Assembly: GCF_000004195.4 (NCBI RefSeq)
Contig: NC_030677.2
Coordinates: 43,401,142 to 43,465,141 of the forward strand
Direction of reading: 5' to 3'
Source: Xenopus tropicalis
Lineage: Eukaryota; Chordata; Amphibia; Anura; Pipidae
Length of the DNA: 64,000 bases
The position numbers and the translations under genes were made by a program. Shown piece by piece: positions 44,044-55,735 of this stretch. Positions within the stretch are counted from its first letter, which is position 1. Each line of letters begins with the position of its first letter. The notes under the pieces were generated by a model. That model did not search any database, had not been told where the DNA came from, and worked only from the letters and a program-made list of their open reading frames with translations.

Positions 44044-44860
44044 GATGCTAATGTAGGGGTTTGCTAAAATAGGCCCCTCAGGATGTATACCCCTAGGATA
44101 GGCCCTGGGAGGGTAATGGTTAAGGTACAATGGGTATAGCCTGGTAGAGCTATAGTTAATGGGGAGTATCCCCGCAGTTCGGGTTATGGCCACAGGGTGG
44201 TGCATAGGCCCATATAAGGGAAACAGCCATGTGCTGGGAGCCATCTTAAGTTGGGAGCCTCTAGAGAGAGGAGCTCCCCTGTGAGTAGTTAGTAGTTTCC
44301 ATGTGTCAGATCACTCTAGGAGTGAGATGTAGTTAGGGCACAGGTAAGAATGGGCAGAAATAGCCCCTCCAGGAGTGGTAGAGGGATTAGAATCCCCCAG
44401 CAGTACATCAGCTGGAGTGTAGGGACCCAAGAGTCTAGGTAGGTGGTTAGGCTGCCGCTAGAAGGGGTACTACTCTGAGGGTACTTAGTCGTGAGTACCG
44501 GGGATGAGTCCTGGAGGTGGTCCGTCTTGGCGTGAGTACCGGGGAGAGCCCTTAGAGAGGGTCTCTTGGCGTGTAGTACCGGGGAGGACATCTAAAAGGG
44601 ATCATCCTGGCGGGAGTACCGATAAGATACCCAACAGGGGTAGGTACTCTAAAGGTTTAAGGAAGGAGAGTGTCCCCTGCACTGTGTTTGTATTGCCACT
44701 CCTGGAGAGGTCCTGCCTAATAAACAACCAACTGTTTCATCACAACTGTGTGTTCATCGTGTCTGCCTCAAGGAGCACCTACATACCAGTAAGTGAATAC
44801 CCAGGGAGGGGATACCCCTTGGGGGTTGTGTGATGTCTCAGGCAGCACTACACCAAAGTA
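44044..44860 (+). repeat. LTR-like repeat, boundaries uncertain
   Basis: A TATA-like CATATAAGGGAAA at 44211 is followed about 500 bp later by CCTAATAAACAACC (44716 onward), a promoter-to-poly(A) layout typical of an LTR. The text has low diversity with internal tandem repeats. No TG...CA pair with matching TSD was found, so it could also be an unrelated retroelement or a transcribed non-coding exon. Confidence 0.4.
44491..44650 (+). repeat. About 40-bp imperfect tandem repeat, four copies
   Basis: GTGAGTACCGGGGATGAG (44491), GTGAGTACCGGGGAGAG (44532), GTGTAGTACCGGGGAGGAC (44571) and GGGAGTACCGATAAG (44612) start successive units spaced 41, 39 and 41 bp, each of the first three ending in a TTGGC/CTGGC. 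Confidence 0.85.
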
Positions 44861-46152
44861 TCAAGTCCCAGGGAGGGAGTTGTAGTTCTCCCATAACAGA
44901 GCCCTGGGTGGAGGCACGCCAATTACCCAAGAAATCCCTGCTTCCCCCATAGTAAGCGGGGCTCAGGACTCCTGGAAGCGCCAAAACAGAGTAATTCAGC
45001 AGGTAGTGCCACAACTGTTTATAAAGTGGGCTACACTAATATTTCAGGTAATGAAAGCAGCAGAAAATGTATCTCTTAAAGAAACTTGATTTCTGTTTGT
45101 ACATGTGGATGAATATTGCAATAGTAATGTGTTCCCTTTGAGTTACAGCTTATGCTGAGCATTTTATTTGGTGGGCTGAAGGTCTTGGTTTATAATTTAT
45201 GTACCACCTAGTGACCATGGCATTCTAAAGAAACTAAAGACTACATGATATATATATATATTCGGGCAGCCCTGGTGTATTATCCAAGCTATTTTTCTTA
45301 GAACATCATCATTTTCTGCCCATTTATCTAAGCATATCCATTCCTTTTCATAAGGAGCTTTCTGAAGGGCATAATGATCTGACAATGAGATTTTTAATAT
45401 GAATTATCCCACTCCTTATTTCCAGAATAACCCAGCAAACATTTTCTGATAATACTAATTGTTCTTCCTCTTAGATTTGTATGTAATTCTTTTGTTCTTT
45501 GTGGGTAAAATTTGAATCTAAATTGCTCTCCATAAAAAGCTTGTTTTGTTTACAATACGCTTGCCATTTTGGAATAATGTCAAATAATATAACTATAACA
45601 GCGTGCACAGTGTGAGCAAAACCACAATATATGCAAAGGCGCATTCAGAAAATTAAGTGAAATAACTGACACAGTATTAAGCGTACGCCTACAGCTCACA
45701 GACCAGTTTTCAAGACAAGTCCCTGATAAAATGACTATAATATATTGTGCTTTGTGCAGTCACTATAGGAGTTTCATAAAGTACTAATTGTATTATAATT
45801 CTGCTACCCCAGCCTCCCTATTCTTTTTTAACAGAGCACACTGGCAGAAATTATTTCTGTAGTTAAACTGACTTTTTACACAAAAAAGGAGTTAGACATA
45901 GTCTGGCCACTCTCAGTGACCACTGAAGGGTTTTTTATGTTACATTTATAAAGCCATAAAAATATTATTAATGCACTGCAGATTTTTTTGGCATAACCTG
46001 AAACTCAGCTATTGAAACAATTTGACAAGCATTGTAGCTATTTTAAAGTTCTTTGCTGATAAAGGTGCTGTGGTTTTGCTGTCGTGTGGAGTCTATAGAT
46101 AACAGATCCCTGGTTTAGAAGTGATACTGACATTTATAAGGCAATGGCAGAA
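44861..46152. other. Non-coding stretch, no gene recognised
   Basis: Unique-looking; a short TATATATA at 45250. No credible frames. Confidence 0.45.
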
Positions 46153-46440
46153 TTAAGCTGGCCATACACGCACCGATAATATTGTACAAAACCTCGTTTC
46201 GTACGATATTCGGTGCGTGTATGGCAAGTCAGCGAGTCGCCCAATATCGAGGCTGCTGATATCGGTCGACTCGCCGATCGGGCAGGTTAAAAGATTTTGA
46301 TCGGGTGCCATAGAAGGCGCCTGAGCAAAACCTGCCTTCAGGGCTGAATTGGCAGAAGGAGGTAGAAATCCTATTGTTTCTACCTCCATATCTGCCGTTT
46401 CAGCCCTGAACGTTAGTGGCGGATTGGAACGATCTTTCTG
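46153..46440. repeat. TTAAGCTGGCCATACACG-family MITE with two hairpins
   Basis: TTAA at 46153 is followed by GCTGGCCATACACGCACCGA, a start I recall from a common Xenopus MITE. Hairpin 1 spans 46161-46225 (GCCATACACGCACCGA pairing with TCGGTGCGTGTATGGC). Hairpin 2 spans 46339-46408 (CAGGGCTGAA... with ...TTTCAGCCCTG). The right terminus is missing. Confidence 0.65.
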
Positions 46441-47040
46441 GCTCCTCTATTATAACATGGCTTGCTCCATATTGCTCTCAGCTGAGATGAGAAGTGAAAA
46501 ACAGGAATAGGATAATGAATCATAAGACAAATGGCAAAAACGCAGGAATGCACTTAACCAAAATGCCCCCACAAGCAAAGGTTACTACAGAGACGTTTTC
46601 CATGTGCTTTCTGTTCTATAGTAAATGCTCAGTCAATGCAGCACAGAGGTCTCACTGAAAAAATACGGAGCAGAAAACACCACAGATTACATGTATACAG
46701 TATGTATTACCTGTAAAGATCTTAAAAAAAATTAGAAAAAAATACTAGGGTATGTATGTATAAATAATCTGATGCTGCTATTAGTTGATACTTGTCACTA
46801 TATAGTTTATAGTAAGCCATATGCCCAAACTTATCCAGATACTTCATAAGGCCAAATGTATAGAGATACCTCCTTCTAAAAAAACAAGTTCTCAGGTGAC
46901 ACATTGACACATTGTCAGCATTGAAACTGTCTTTGAAAGCAGCTTCACAAGAATTATTTATTTAGGGGCACACACTGGCTCCCACTATCCTGTTATCTTC
47001 ATATAAACACCCAGAGATTAGTTGTTCAGAATAAAGCCTA

Positions 47041-47103
47041 CCTGATTGGTTGCTATGGGTTACTGCCCATGGGCAAATTTGACCAGTGTTAATAAATGAG
47101 CCG
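47041..47103. repeat. Palindromic MITE fragment, family of 17.6 kb
   Basis: GATTGGTTGCTATGGGTTAC, TGCCCATGGGCAAATTTGAC and AATAAATGAGCC match the right half of the element at 17618-17795. Confidence 0.6.
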
Positions 47104-49220
47104 CACTGTGTTAAAATGGTGTTCACACACAGTGCTTTTGTTGAGCTTATGAACACAACGTGTCGTGGTAACCACTTTCAGAGTGCCACCAGCTCCAAGG
47201 TTTCCTACCATCAATTGTTGCACTTATGCATGAATGGCATCAACACACACACCATTTGCATCAATGTTAATGCAACAGTTGCAGTTAGGTTTATAAATTA
47301 CCCTTAACTTCAAACAAAATAACACATGCATATTTTACATCAGGGAAAAGTCACTTACTTTCAAAAAATCATCAAGGTTTTTTTTCCCATAAAACTCAAT
47401 CTTTTAAAATGAGCAGACTTAAAGCATACTGAACAGGGTAGCACTTGAATAGCTTTTCAAAGTATTGAATAAGTATCATAATAGAAAATAACCACAGCAT
47501 CTGGATGAAAAGAGGTTTTCAATTATGTTGGATCTCATCAGCTTTGATGTAAGGGCACCCATACCCAAATCATTTATAAAACAGCGCCTGTCTCTGCCTA
47601 GTGTATTGATGAGGAAGAAGCTGTAAAGCAGTACAAGTTTAGACAGATGTGCCCCTACTGAGAAGATAATGATGCCCAGCATCCCAGAATGTAATGTTTA
47701 ACCTCTATCTCAAAAAGTGATTTTGATCAGCACTGTCAGCCACATGCTGCAGCTTTTCAATGTCTAATCTAGCAAATAGTGCTAATACTAATCTTTCTCT
47801 ATCTGAGGGAAAATAAATGAGCAAAGGAGATTGAGTAGTTACATAGGGAATGTTCAGTTTGTAAGCATTAAACTCAACCAAATTTTAGTTAATATGTGAC
47901 ATGTAATTGACTGATAGCTCTTCCTTAGGGGCATTATACTGGCCAGTTATATATTTTGAATGTAAAAACAAAATACATTAGTGGTATAGTGGTATATTTA
48001 ATTTCTGTACCCCTAAGAAAAAATATATGCACACGTTGCTATAATTACAGTATAAAGATTATGGCAGCTTGTGCATACAGTATATTGCACTATAGTGCAT
48101 ATATTGCATTAAAGTGCTATCAGAATGACTAAATATTATATGCCATTGGTTGCTGTGGGTTCCAGGACAAACTATAGCCATTAATTACATAGTCCTTTGA
48201 AATGAAAACAAACTCTTCTTAGGTCAAATATGTATGAGTATTGTTTAATGCAAGAAAATGCATGATTGGGCCAGAGTTGATTTGATGAACATACTTCATC
48301 CTGGCAAAACCGTAGCAAGAGGACACTCAGTTTGTCTCAGCATAAGTATAAGTAAGACCCAGATTTTAACTTCTGCACTGGCACCTATGGGGGAGTGGCT
48401 ACTTTGCCGATGTATGCACAGAACTTCCCTGGATCAGTCCTGTTCTGTTGTAATGTAGCTTGAAAGGTAACTTGCCTTATTTACCTGACATGTAATTTAA
48501 AAAAGAGTTATGAGGGGTATTGAAACATCCAAATACAAGCAAAGGAGTGCAAACAAGGCCCCATTATCAATGGGGAATGACAGCAAACTCTTAAAAAGTA
48601 TATAACACCCCAAAAATAAAAATATAAACTTTATTAGTCCATCATCTAAAAATCAGAATAGAAGAATATGAATGAGACAATTAAAAACACAACTTACTTC
48701 CACTAAATAAGAAGAAAAGAAACACATTACAGTTCATAGATATGTCATAGACATATCCAATATTCCAGCACATTTTGCACTCTGGTGTCCTTTTAGTGGG
48801 GTGCAGCAATTCAGAGGTAGAACGGAGCTCTTGAAAGAATCAATCACTTGGTAAATCAAGTTACTGGTATTTTTGGAGACATAAAGATAAGCTGCAAAAA
48901 TATTTTCGGGATCCAATCCCAGGTTCACTCTTGGGTTCCAGCCACTATGCTTGTGGAAATATTCCACTAGTTCTAACCCTCTCTTAGTGAAGTTTCAGAC
49001 TTCTGCACTTAATAGTCTATCTTTTTTTTAGAGTAGATGAACATAGGATCCAGCCTACCACTGGCTGAAACTTTTTCATGGGATCCATTTCTCTCATTAG
49101 GGTCTTCACCACTTGCTATTGATGGTTCCTTCTCCATCCCAGGCTTTAATTATCATCCATCCTTCTCCATGAAGGCATTGCAAGGGAACTAACATAACAT
49201 CCTTCCTATCTTGACCTATA

Positions 49221-49260
49221 TTAAAGGGAAACTCCCACCACAGGGCATGCCTGGATAGGG
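49221..49260 (+). repeat. T2-type MITE end fragment
   Basis: TTAAAGGGAAACTCCCACC at 49221 has a T2 end after TTAA. No partner end was found. Confidence 0.4.
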
Positions 49261-50834
49261 GTACAACTAAATTTACCCATGCTTACAAAAAAACTGCATT
49301 CTGTCTAAATCTGTGAGTTATCTGTATGGAAAATGTATGGTTCAGTCAGAAGCTTTGGCCCTGACTCAAGATCAGCTTCCATCTTGGGCAGTAAAGTGAG
49401 AGAATACTTGTCATTTTCTTCGCAATCCTATGAACCCCTATTTCATGCATTTTCTGTGGAAGGGTTATTCCCCCCACTAAAATAGATCCTAGGCTATTGG
49501 GTACTAGATGAAGAATATGACCTGTGACCTCTATCTGTAGATGACCATTTCCTCTTATCTACCACATAACCTCTTTTCTAGGGTTTGCCAGTTCAAATTA
49601 CTCCTTTCATCTGACTCCTTCTCTGATTCAACATATTCTAGAATGAACACAGTATCTTCTTCTTTTTCATTCAAAGAACTTTAACATTGAGCTTTTGCTT
49701 TCCTGGAATCTTCTCAGTTGTTGCTTAACTGCCAGTATCTTCCAACAGACTTTACATTAGATGAAAGAAGCCCTAGCTGTGCCCACTAAGCATTCCAGAG
49801 AGATGAAAGCAGGAGAACACTACACAATCTGTTAGGGCTTTTCAGCAGGAGGATAGTTTGTACACCGTGTAAAGCTTGTTTCAATAAACCAATATGATTT
49901 ATGAAGGATCATTGTGCTGAAAATAAGTTGCTAGCCAAATGTTGTTAAATATTTCAGGGACTTTCTACAGTTTGTTTAAACATCTAGGGTTACCATCTTT
50001 GGGTGTTTTAAGTGAAGTCATCTTTTACAAAAAAAATGCAGCTTTGATACAAATTGCCACCCAGGTTTTAATAAAGCTATGAGATCTGATTCATTTCCGA
50101 GGAATCTAAAATAACTGTTAAAGATTATGCTGAGCTTTCAAAATTTTTAAGCCCCTGTGATTGTTATCTAATAGTGCATTCAAATTTATTCACTAGAACA
50201 AAAATAAACCCTTTGGATGGTGTGATCAAATAACCCACTTATTCATGAGACTCACAAAGACGATAGTAAACATGAGTAAACACCAGCCCAGGGCTTCATG
50301 TTCAAAAACATCTAAATATAAACTCATAAAGTTCTAAAGTGGTAAAACCTTGGCTCTCATTCTCTATTGTTTCAAGAAAGAATTTTCTGACTACTGTGGC
50401 CCCGTTCTGGTCCCATAATCTGTGAATTAGAAGGGATATAACAGGTATATTCAGTCATGGGTTAGTCTTAAAAAAGCATAGGAAACATAGCACTCAAGGT
50501 ATCTAATTACACTGTAAATCCTAACTCAAAGCATTTTTGATGTAGCAAGCATTATAATCGTTTGGGCATGCAGGTTCTTTGGTATAACAATCAGGTGCTG
50601 AGGTGCTATCTTGGTGTGGCCTGTACCCTGGGAAGGTATTCTACATATGCTGCTGCATCAGCTGCTCATTTTTGTATTCTAATGTCCCATTAGGTTCTTC
50701 CTTTTTCAGTTGCTTGACACAGGATTATATAGGATTTATAAATCCCCTAACATACCGCTGCTGTCCATGTTCCTAATGCATTTGTGTTGACTTCCCAACC
50801 AGTTAAAAAAGATCAAATCCTCAGATTTTCTTTG

Positions 50835-50866
50835 TATGTATGTATGTATAACTTTATTTATAAAAG
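50835..50866 (-). repeat. Truncated L2-like tail, reverse orientation
   Basis: GTATGTATGTATGTATAACT followed by TTATTTATAAA is the reverse complement of the end of the repeat at 7.2 kb (TTTATAAATAAAG then ATAC units). Confidence 0.55.
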
Positions 50867-51328
50867 AAAGCACAGGGGATTTGCACACATTTTTTTAAAA
50901 AAACATATCCTTCTGGATACTACGTACAAAAACATTTACAAGATTGTACTTATCTGATGTTAATGGCCTTTAATGTCTTTATGTGCCAGTACTTATATCC
51001 TGGGCCTGATTTATGTTTTATTGATTTTTCCTACTTTATTAACAGCCATTCAAAAACATTTGTATATACATAAAAACACATTTTATGTCATTATTTTATA
51101 TAATACAATGCCAATATAAATCTGCTGATGTTTGTTTATCAGTTTGCCATTATTTACACTAGTCCTTTGAAGCTAATGGACTAGAATGCTCAAGTCCCTT
51201 ACAGGCTCAAATCATCTGTTTGTCTTGCACCTGTAAAATTGCCTTTGCTTTTGACATACTTATATATTTTTAGTAGACTTTATATCACTGGTTCATTCTT
51301 GCTTGAAGTCCAGTTGATTAAATTAAAT

Positions 51329-53125
51329 GACAGAAATGATAGATCATATGGGGGTATGTTCCTATTGGGGCCCCTACATGCCACATATTTAAGTAAACCT
51401 ATACATATTGGGCATCAAACTGTTCAGTGGACCCCTGGTACCTAATGATACGTGGGAGATAAGATGCTGCACAGTGGAAGCTTTGATGGTATTTTTGGAA
51501 ATGTCATCAAAATTGCTAACTTTATAAAAGCTGTGCGGCTTGGTACTTTGGAGTAGAAAGACATGGGTACCCATTTTAGATTCGGGGGAATGTGTACTTT
51601 CCAAAAATATATGGCTTTCTGGGGTGAGCGTACGTTTTAATAGCTTTATCCCACATATAATGATGTAAATGTGTTGATTTTGCAGGAGCTGAAATGACAG
51701 AAATGACAGTACATATGGGGGTATGTTCACATTGGGGCCCCTACATGCCACATACTTAGCTAAACCTATACATATTGGGCATCAAGCTGTTCAGTGGATC
51801 CATGGAGTTCATATTTAGGGTGTTTTATTTGGTTACTTTATGACCTGTAGGAGATAAGATACTATAGACTGGAAGCTTTGAAGCGATTTTTAAAAAATTT
51901 CACACATTTTGATAAAAACCAATAACTTTAGGAAAGCATTGCTTGATAGTTTGAAGTAGACAGACAGTTGTGCGTATTCTGGATTCCCCAGAATCTGTTC
52001 TTTTAAAAAATGTACAATTTTCTGGCATAAATCTTCTGTTAGTGGAATTTTGCGCCTTGAAATCCAAAGTATGCAGCTTTCTGGAGCAGTGCTTTGGGAA
52101 TTTGGTAATGTACTGCTGGGAGTTTGTGACCTATACAAGTGAGAAATCTCCATAAAACTATATATATTTGGTATTGGCAAATTCAGGAGACATGGGACTT
52201 TCCAAATCAGGTGTATTTTTGTGCATAAAATAATTTCTGTTTCTGGTATGTGTGTTTATATTATGGAAAATTTGAATTTTTTTTTAGACATTTAGAAGAC
52301 TATATTGTAATGTACTAGTTAGGAGGGAGCCAGTGGATGGTACCGCTGGAGAAAATCTGACTCCTTTAGTAAACAAAGGCACCCAACTAGTCCCGGTCTT
52401 CACCGACGCCCTTTTGGGGCCCCGGAACTTTCTGCTGCGGTCCTAGCTGGGGCTCTACAAACTTCAGAGAACAGGTAACCGAATCGAGGTACAGACAAGG
52501 ATCAGGCGGGTACAACGTCAGGAAACAGGCAAGAGGTTGAGTCGGGCAGCGATGACCGTGGTCAGGAAACAAGCCGAAGTCGAAAACCAGAATAATCAAT
52601 CAAAACAGGCATGAGCAGGAACCGGTACAACCAGAAGCCAGCTTGAGCAAAGAGGGACTGAGGGAAGGGGTTTAAATAGGCAGATTTTGGCACCAAAACA
52701 GTAAGGGAACGGAAGTAAACAAAAACCTATACCAAGATGGCACCTAAGGCTTCAATGCACGCAACTGCGCATGTCACGACATCAGCACGCATGCGCAGTT
52801 ACGTCGCAATGTCTCCTGTAGTCTGCGCGAACCCAGAAGTGCGGGCCATTACAGGAGCGCGTCTGCCGGCCGGCGCGAGCTAAGGTAAGGGAGCGCGCTG
52901 GACCAGCAGAGCGCCTTACATATATCTTGTTGCAGAATTGAAATTACACAAAAATTCTACTATTTTTTGAAAGCATAGATTGTCCTGAAAAAAACGATAT
53001 ATTGTTTTCCTGGGTAAACTAAAAGTCCCCCCGAGGAAAGGCCCCTAAAGTGAAACAAAATGTTCAAAAACTGTCTGGCAATACAAGTTCCGCTTTGACC
53101 GAAACGGCTGGCAGTAAAAGGGTTA
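51329..53125. repeat. Tandemly duplicated 367-bp repeat block, later split by an LTR
   Basis: GACAGAAATGATAGATCATA at 51329 recurs as GACAGAAATGACAGTACATA at 51696. The two units share CATATGGGGGTATGTTC, GGGGCCCCTACATGCCACAT and CATATTGGGCATCAA, and later GGAGATAAGAT and GGAAGCTTTGA. The family sequence appears to continue beyond the LTR to CTGGCAGTAAAAGGGTTAAA at 53110. No coding frame. Confidence 0.8.
52306..52920 (-). mobile_element. Solo LTR, minus orientation, 5-bp TSD
   Basis: It begins TGTAATGTACTAG and ends GCGCCTTACA on the plus strand, with an exact TATAT duplication on both sides (52301-52305 and 52921-52925). Orientation is inferred from the pyrimidine-rich CTGCCTGACC-style half and the CpG-rich half with CGCATGCGCAGT, which lie in mirror order relative to the plus-strand LTR at 24.0 kb. 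A TATTTAAAC TATA-like box lies on the minus strand near 52670. Length is 615 bp; no internal domain remains. Confidence 0.85.
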
Positions 53126-53817
53126 AAAGTCTGACACTGCATGTTTCACAAGAAATGCAATCATATTAAAAATGCGATAGAATAGTTAGTACAGCTGAGA
53201 AGATGATTAGACTTTCTTATTCTTCATGTATGAGATATAGAAACAAATTCTGATGAAGACTAAAGATGCAGTTAACGGCCAAGAAAAGAAAGATTCTTGA
53301 ACTGCAGCTGGAATTCCCACAAATCTATATTTAATAAGTCCTTTGCTTTCCCACAGTGGGAGGAAAATCAGACAATGCAGCTAAAAGATTTTTACCCTTT
53401 CACATTTCTTTCTCTAACACTATTTAAAAATAAATCTGGAGGGCAAAATATTTTATAAATCATCCATTATTTACGTATTAAAGGCAAAGGGGATTATTTA
53501 GTCTATAGGAGATTTTTTAAAGTCTCTTTTCAGATGCTTTTAGCTATAGGTTTTACTTTTTCATATTGCTTGTGTGCTCGAGCGTGTAAGCATGTGTGTC
53601 ATGCCTGTTAGAATGAAAATAAAGGGTAATAAATATTTCAGTTTAAGCTCTTTATTTTTCAGTAGTTTGAGAAGGGAATATAATAAATTTGTTTGTAAAA
53701 TGTAAAAGACAGAAAAACAATGTCATATTTTTAGAAAATAGAAGCACTGTTAATTAGAATGATGTTTATTTAGCTGTGTCTAAAAGGCTGCTGAAAATAT
53801 ACTTATTATTTATATTC
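53126..53817. other. Non-coding stretch, no gene recognised
   Basis: A/T-rich unique-looking sequence. No credible frames. Confidence 0.45.
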
Positions 53818-53835
53818 TATATATATATATATATA

Positions 53836-54163
53836 CAGGTATGGGATCCCTTATCCGGAAACCCGTTATCCAGAAAGCTCCGAATTACGGAAAGGCCATT
53901 TCCCATAGACTCTATTTTAATCAAATTATTTAGAATTTTAAAACTGATTTCCTTTTTCTCTGTAATAATAAAACAGTACCTTGTAATTGATCCCAACTAA
54001 GATATAAATAATCCTTATTGGATGCAAAACAATCCTATTGGGTTTAATTAATGTTTTATTGATTTTATAGTAGACTTAAGGTATGGAGATCCAAATTACG
54101 GAAAGACCCCTTATCTGGAATACCCTTGGTCCTGAGTATTCTGGATAAGGGGTCCTATACCTG
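53836..54163. repeat. CAGGTAT-family MITE, full length, opposite orientation
   Basis: It begins CAGGTATGGGATCCCTTATC and ends GGGGTCCTATACCTG, 328 bp, flanked by TA on both sides. The body is the reverse complement of the copy at 8907-9234. A TA microsatellite (53818-53835) immediately precedes it. Confidence 0.85.
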
Positions 54164-54286
54164 TATTTAGATTTCCAATGCGGAGCAGTCCTTTCTGCAA
54201 AATGAAATAGCTGGGTGCCAGTAAAAGTTATGAATTATAAAGTTCTTCACCCACTTTCCATTCATCTCTATGGGATTTTTAGATAT

Positions 54287-54320
54287 ATTTTGGCACCCCC
54301 AAGTGACTTAGCCTTTCCTT
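54287..54320. repeat. Fragment of the T2 MITE family at the window start
   Basis: TTTTGGCACCCCCAAGTGAC followed by TTAGCCTTTCC matches the right end at 832-865. Confidence 0.6.
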
Positions 54321-54324
54321 TCTC

Positions 54325-54726
54325 ATATTTTCATTTTTAAAAATTCAACTAAACTCATTTCCACGAATGTCTGACATTTACAGTAAAATACAAACTAAAA
54401 AAGTCTGTGTGGGAAAAATTTGCAGAAACTGAGACTTTTTCGAATTGTTTCCACAAAAACTTGAATTTTTAGAATTGTCACAGTGTAAAAAATCCGAAAA
54501 CTCTAAAGTTTCAAGGCAAAAGAAGGATCTTTCAGGAAAGGGAAAGGGACTTCTGCCATTGACTTCTACATGATCTCGGCAAATCTTAGCTGGTAAATTG
54601 TAAGATTCAGATTTTTAGCAGTTTGGATGCATAGTAAATTGTAAAAAAAAGTATTTTTTTCCTGTGACTTTTAGAGCTAAAAATCTGAATCGTAAAAAAT
54701 AATGCAGCGGTTAGTAAATGGCCCCC
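54325..54726. repeat. GGGGGCCATTTACTAAC-family MITE, copy 2
   Basis: It ends GGTTAGTAAATGGCCCCC followed by TAA. It aligns along its length with 43470-43857, for example CTGCCATTGACTTCTACATG and CAAATCTTAGCTGGTAAATT. The 3-bp TAA/TTA following the two copies fits a TWA target. Confidence 0.7.
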
Positions 54727-55231
54727 TAAATGTTTTAAAGGTTAAAGAATCGGCATATCAATTTCAGATCCTAAAAACAGTCAATTGATGTGCAAGACCT
54801 GTGTGAAATCCTATTGTACAAATGCATATTATTGGTTCAGAGTCTCTGTCTCTGCAACCCCCTAAATTTTGGGTTCAGAAACAATGGTTTCAGTAAACAT
54901 AATCTTGGCGATTCATTCATCTATAAATTCTGTTACTTGTCCAGGATAAGTGTCAGTTAATCCAGATCAGGACTTTCAAGGAGGATTGTCATCAAAATAT
55001 AAACTACACCATCATTTTCTAATTCAATTTTTTTTACACTAGAATAGAATTTTCTTTTTGCTTCCGAGGAGCATTGTCTGATATCATTGAGCGTGTGTGA
55101 AGCTGTACAGGGGCATAAACGAGCTGTCTAGAACATGGATAACTCAAGTTATTCTTGTATATAGCTTGTAGAGTTTGATGCCATGAAAGTACACCAGCTT
55201 AGATAGCCTCCTGTACTAATAATAATTTAAC
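54727..55231. other. Non-coding stretch, no gene recognised
   Basis: Unique-looking; nothing recognised. Confidence 0.45.
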
Positions 55232-55239
55232 ACTAAAAG

Positions 55240-55476
55240 CAGGGTCGAACTGGGGGGTGCAGGGCCCACCGAGTCTTCTGCCTCAGGGTCCCCTGCACCC
55301 CCCAATGGCCTACCCACTGCCTTCACCCCCCCCCCCACAGAGGCCCCCAAAACCCTCTGACCCCCTTGAGCGCTCCTAAAAGAAATTCACTTGCGGCGTG
55401 GGGGAGGGGATCGGATCTGGGCCACCGGGGCCCACTGGGTTTTTTCCTGGTACCACGGCAGCCCAGTCTGACTCTG
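55240..55476. repeat. hAT-superfamily MITE with perfect 8-bp TSD
   Basis: CAGGGTCGAACTGGGGGG at the left mirrors CAGCCCAGTCTGACTCTG at the right. An exact ACTAAAAG duplication flanks it (55232-55239 and 55477-55484). Length is 237 bp, with a C-run in the middle. This family differs from the hAT elements at 3.7 and 58.9 kb. Confidence 0.88.
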
Positions 55477-55547
55477 ACTAAAAGTGACCCTTTGGCCCAA
55501 TCTACATTGTCAACAACCAAAAAAAAAATTTTTTTGTATTTTTTTTA

Positions 55548-55735
55548 TATTTATCATGCTGCGTAAAAAGTGGTGTGAAGCATTACCAGTGATGTTGCCC
55601 AGAGCAACCAATCAGCAATTAGATTTCAACAGCTAGAAAACCAAAGCAAAGCATCTGATTGGCTTCTATACGCAGCATCACTGGTAATGTTTTACCCCAC
55701 TTTTTACACAGCATGATAAATAATGTATACCCCTT
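55548..55735. repeat. Palindromic MITE with about 70-bp arms
   Basis: TATTTATCATGCTGCGTAAA-type sequence at the left pairs with TTTACACAGCATGATAAATA at the right. The arms continue through AAGTGG.GT.AA.CATTACC, AGTGATG.TG and CCAATCAG with few mismatches. Confidence 0.8.

Larger units (their letters stand above)
46441..51325. other. Mostly unique stretch, no gene recognised
   Basis: Small repeat fragments at 47041, 49221 and 50835 are listed separately. A minus-strand run at 48.7-49.8 kb reads for tens of codons between stops in shifting frames, so it could be a decayed coding element, but no motif is recognisable. No exon could be supported. Confidence 0.4.

Noticed and set aside
48700..49800. 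Possible decayed coding region on the minus strand
   Set aside because: Some stretches read open for tens of codons, but the frame changes repeatedly and no motif is recognisable. It is mentioned only in the gap entry.
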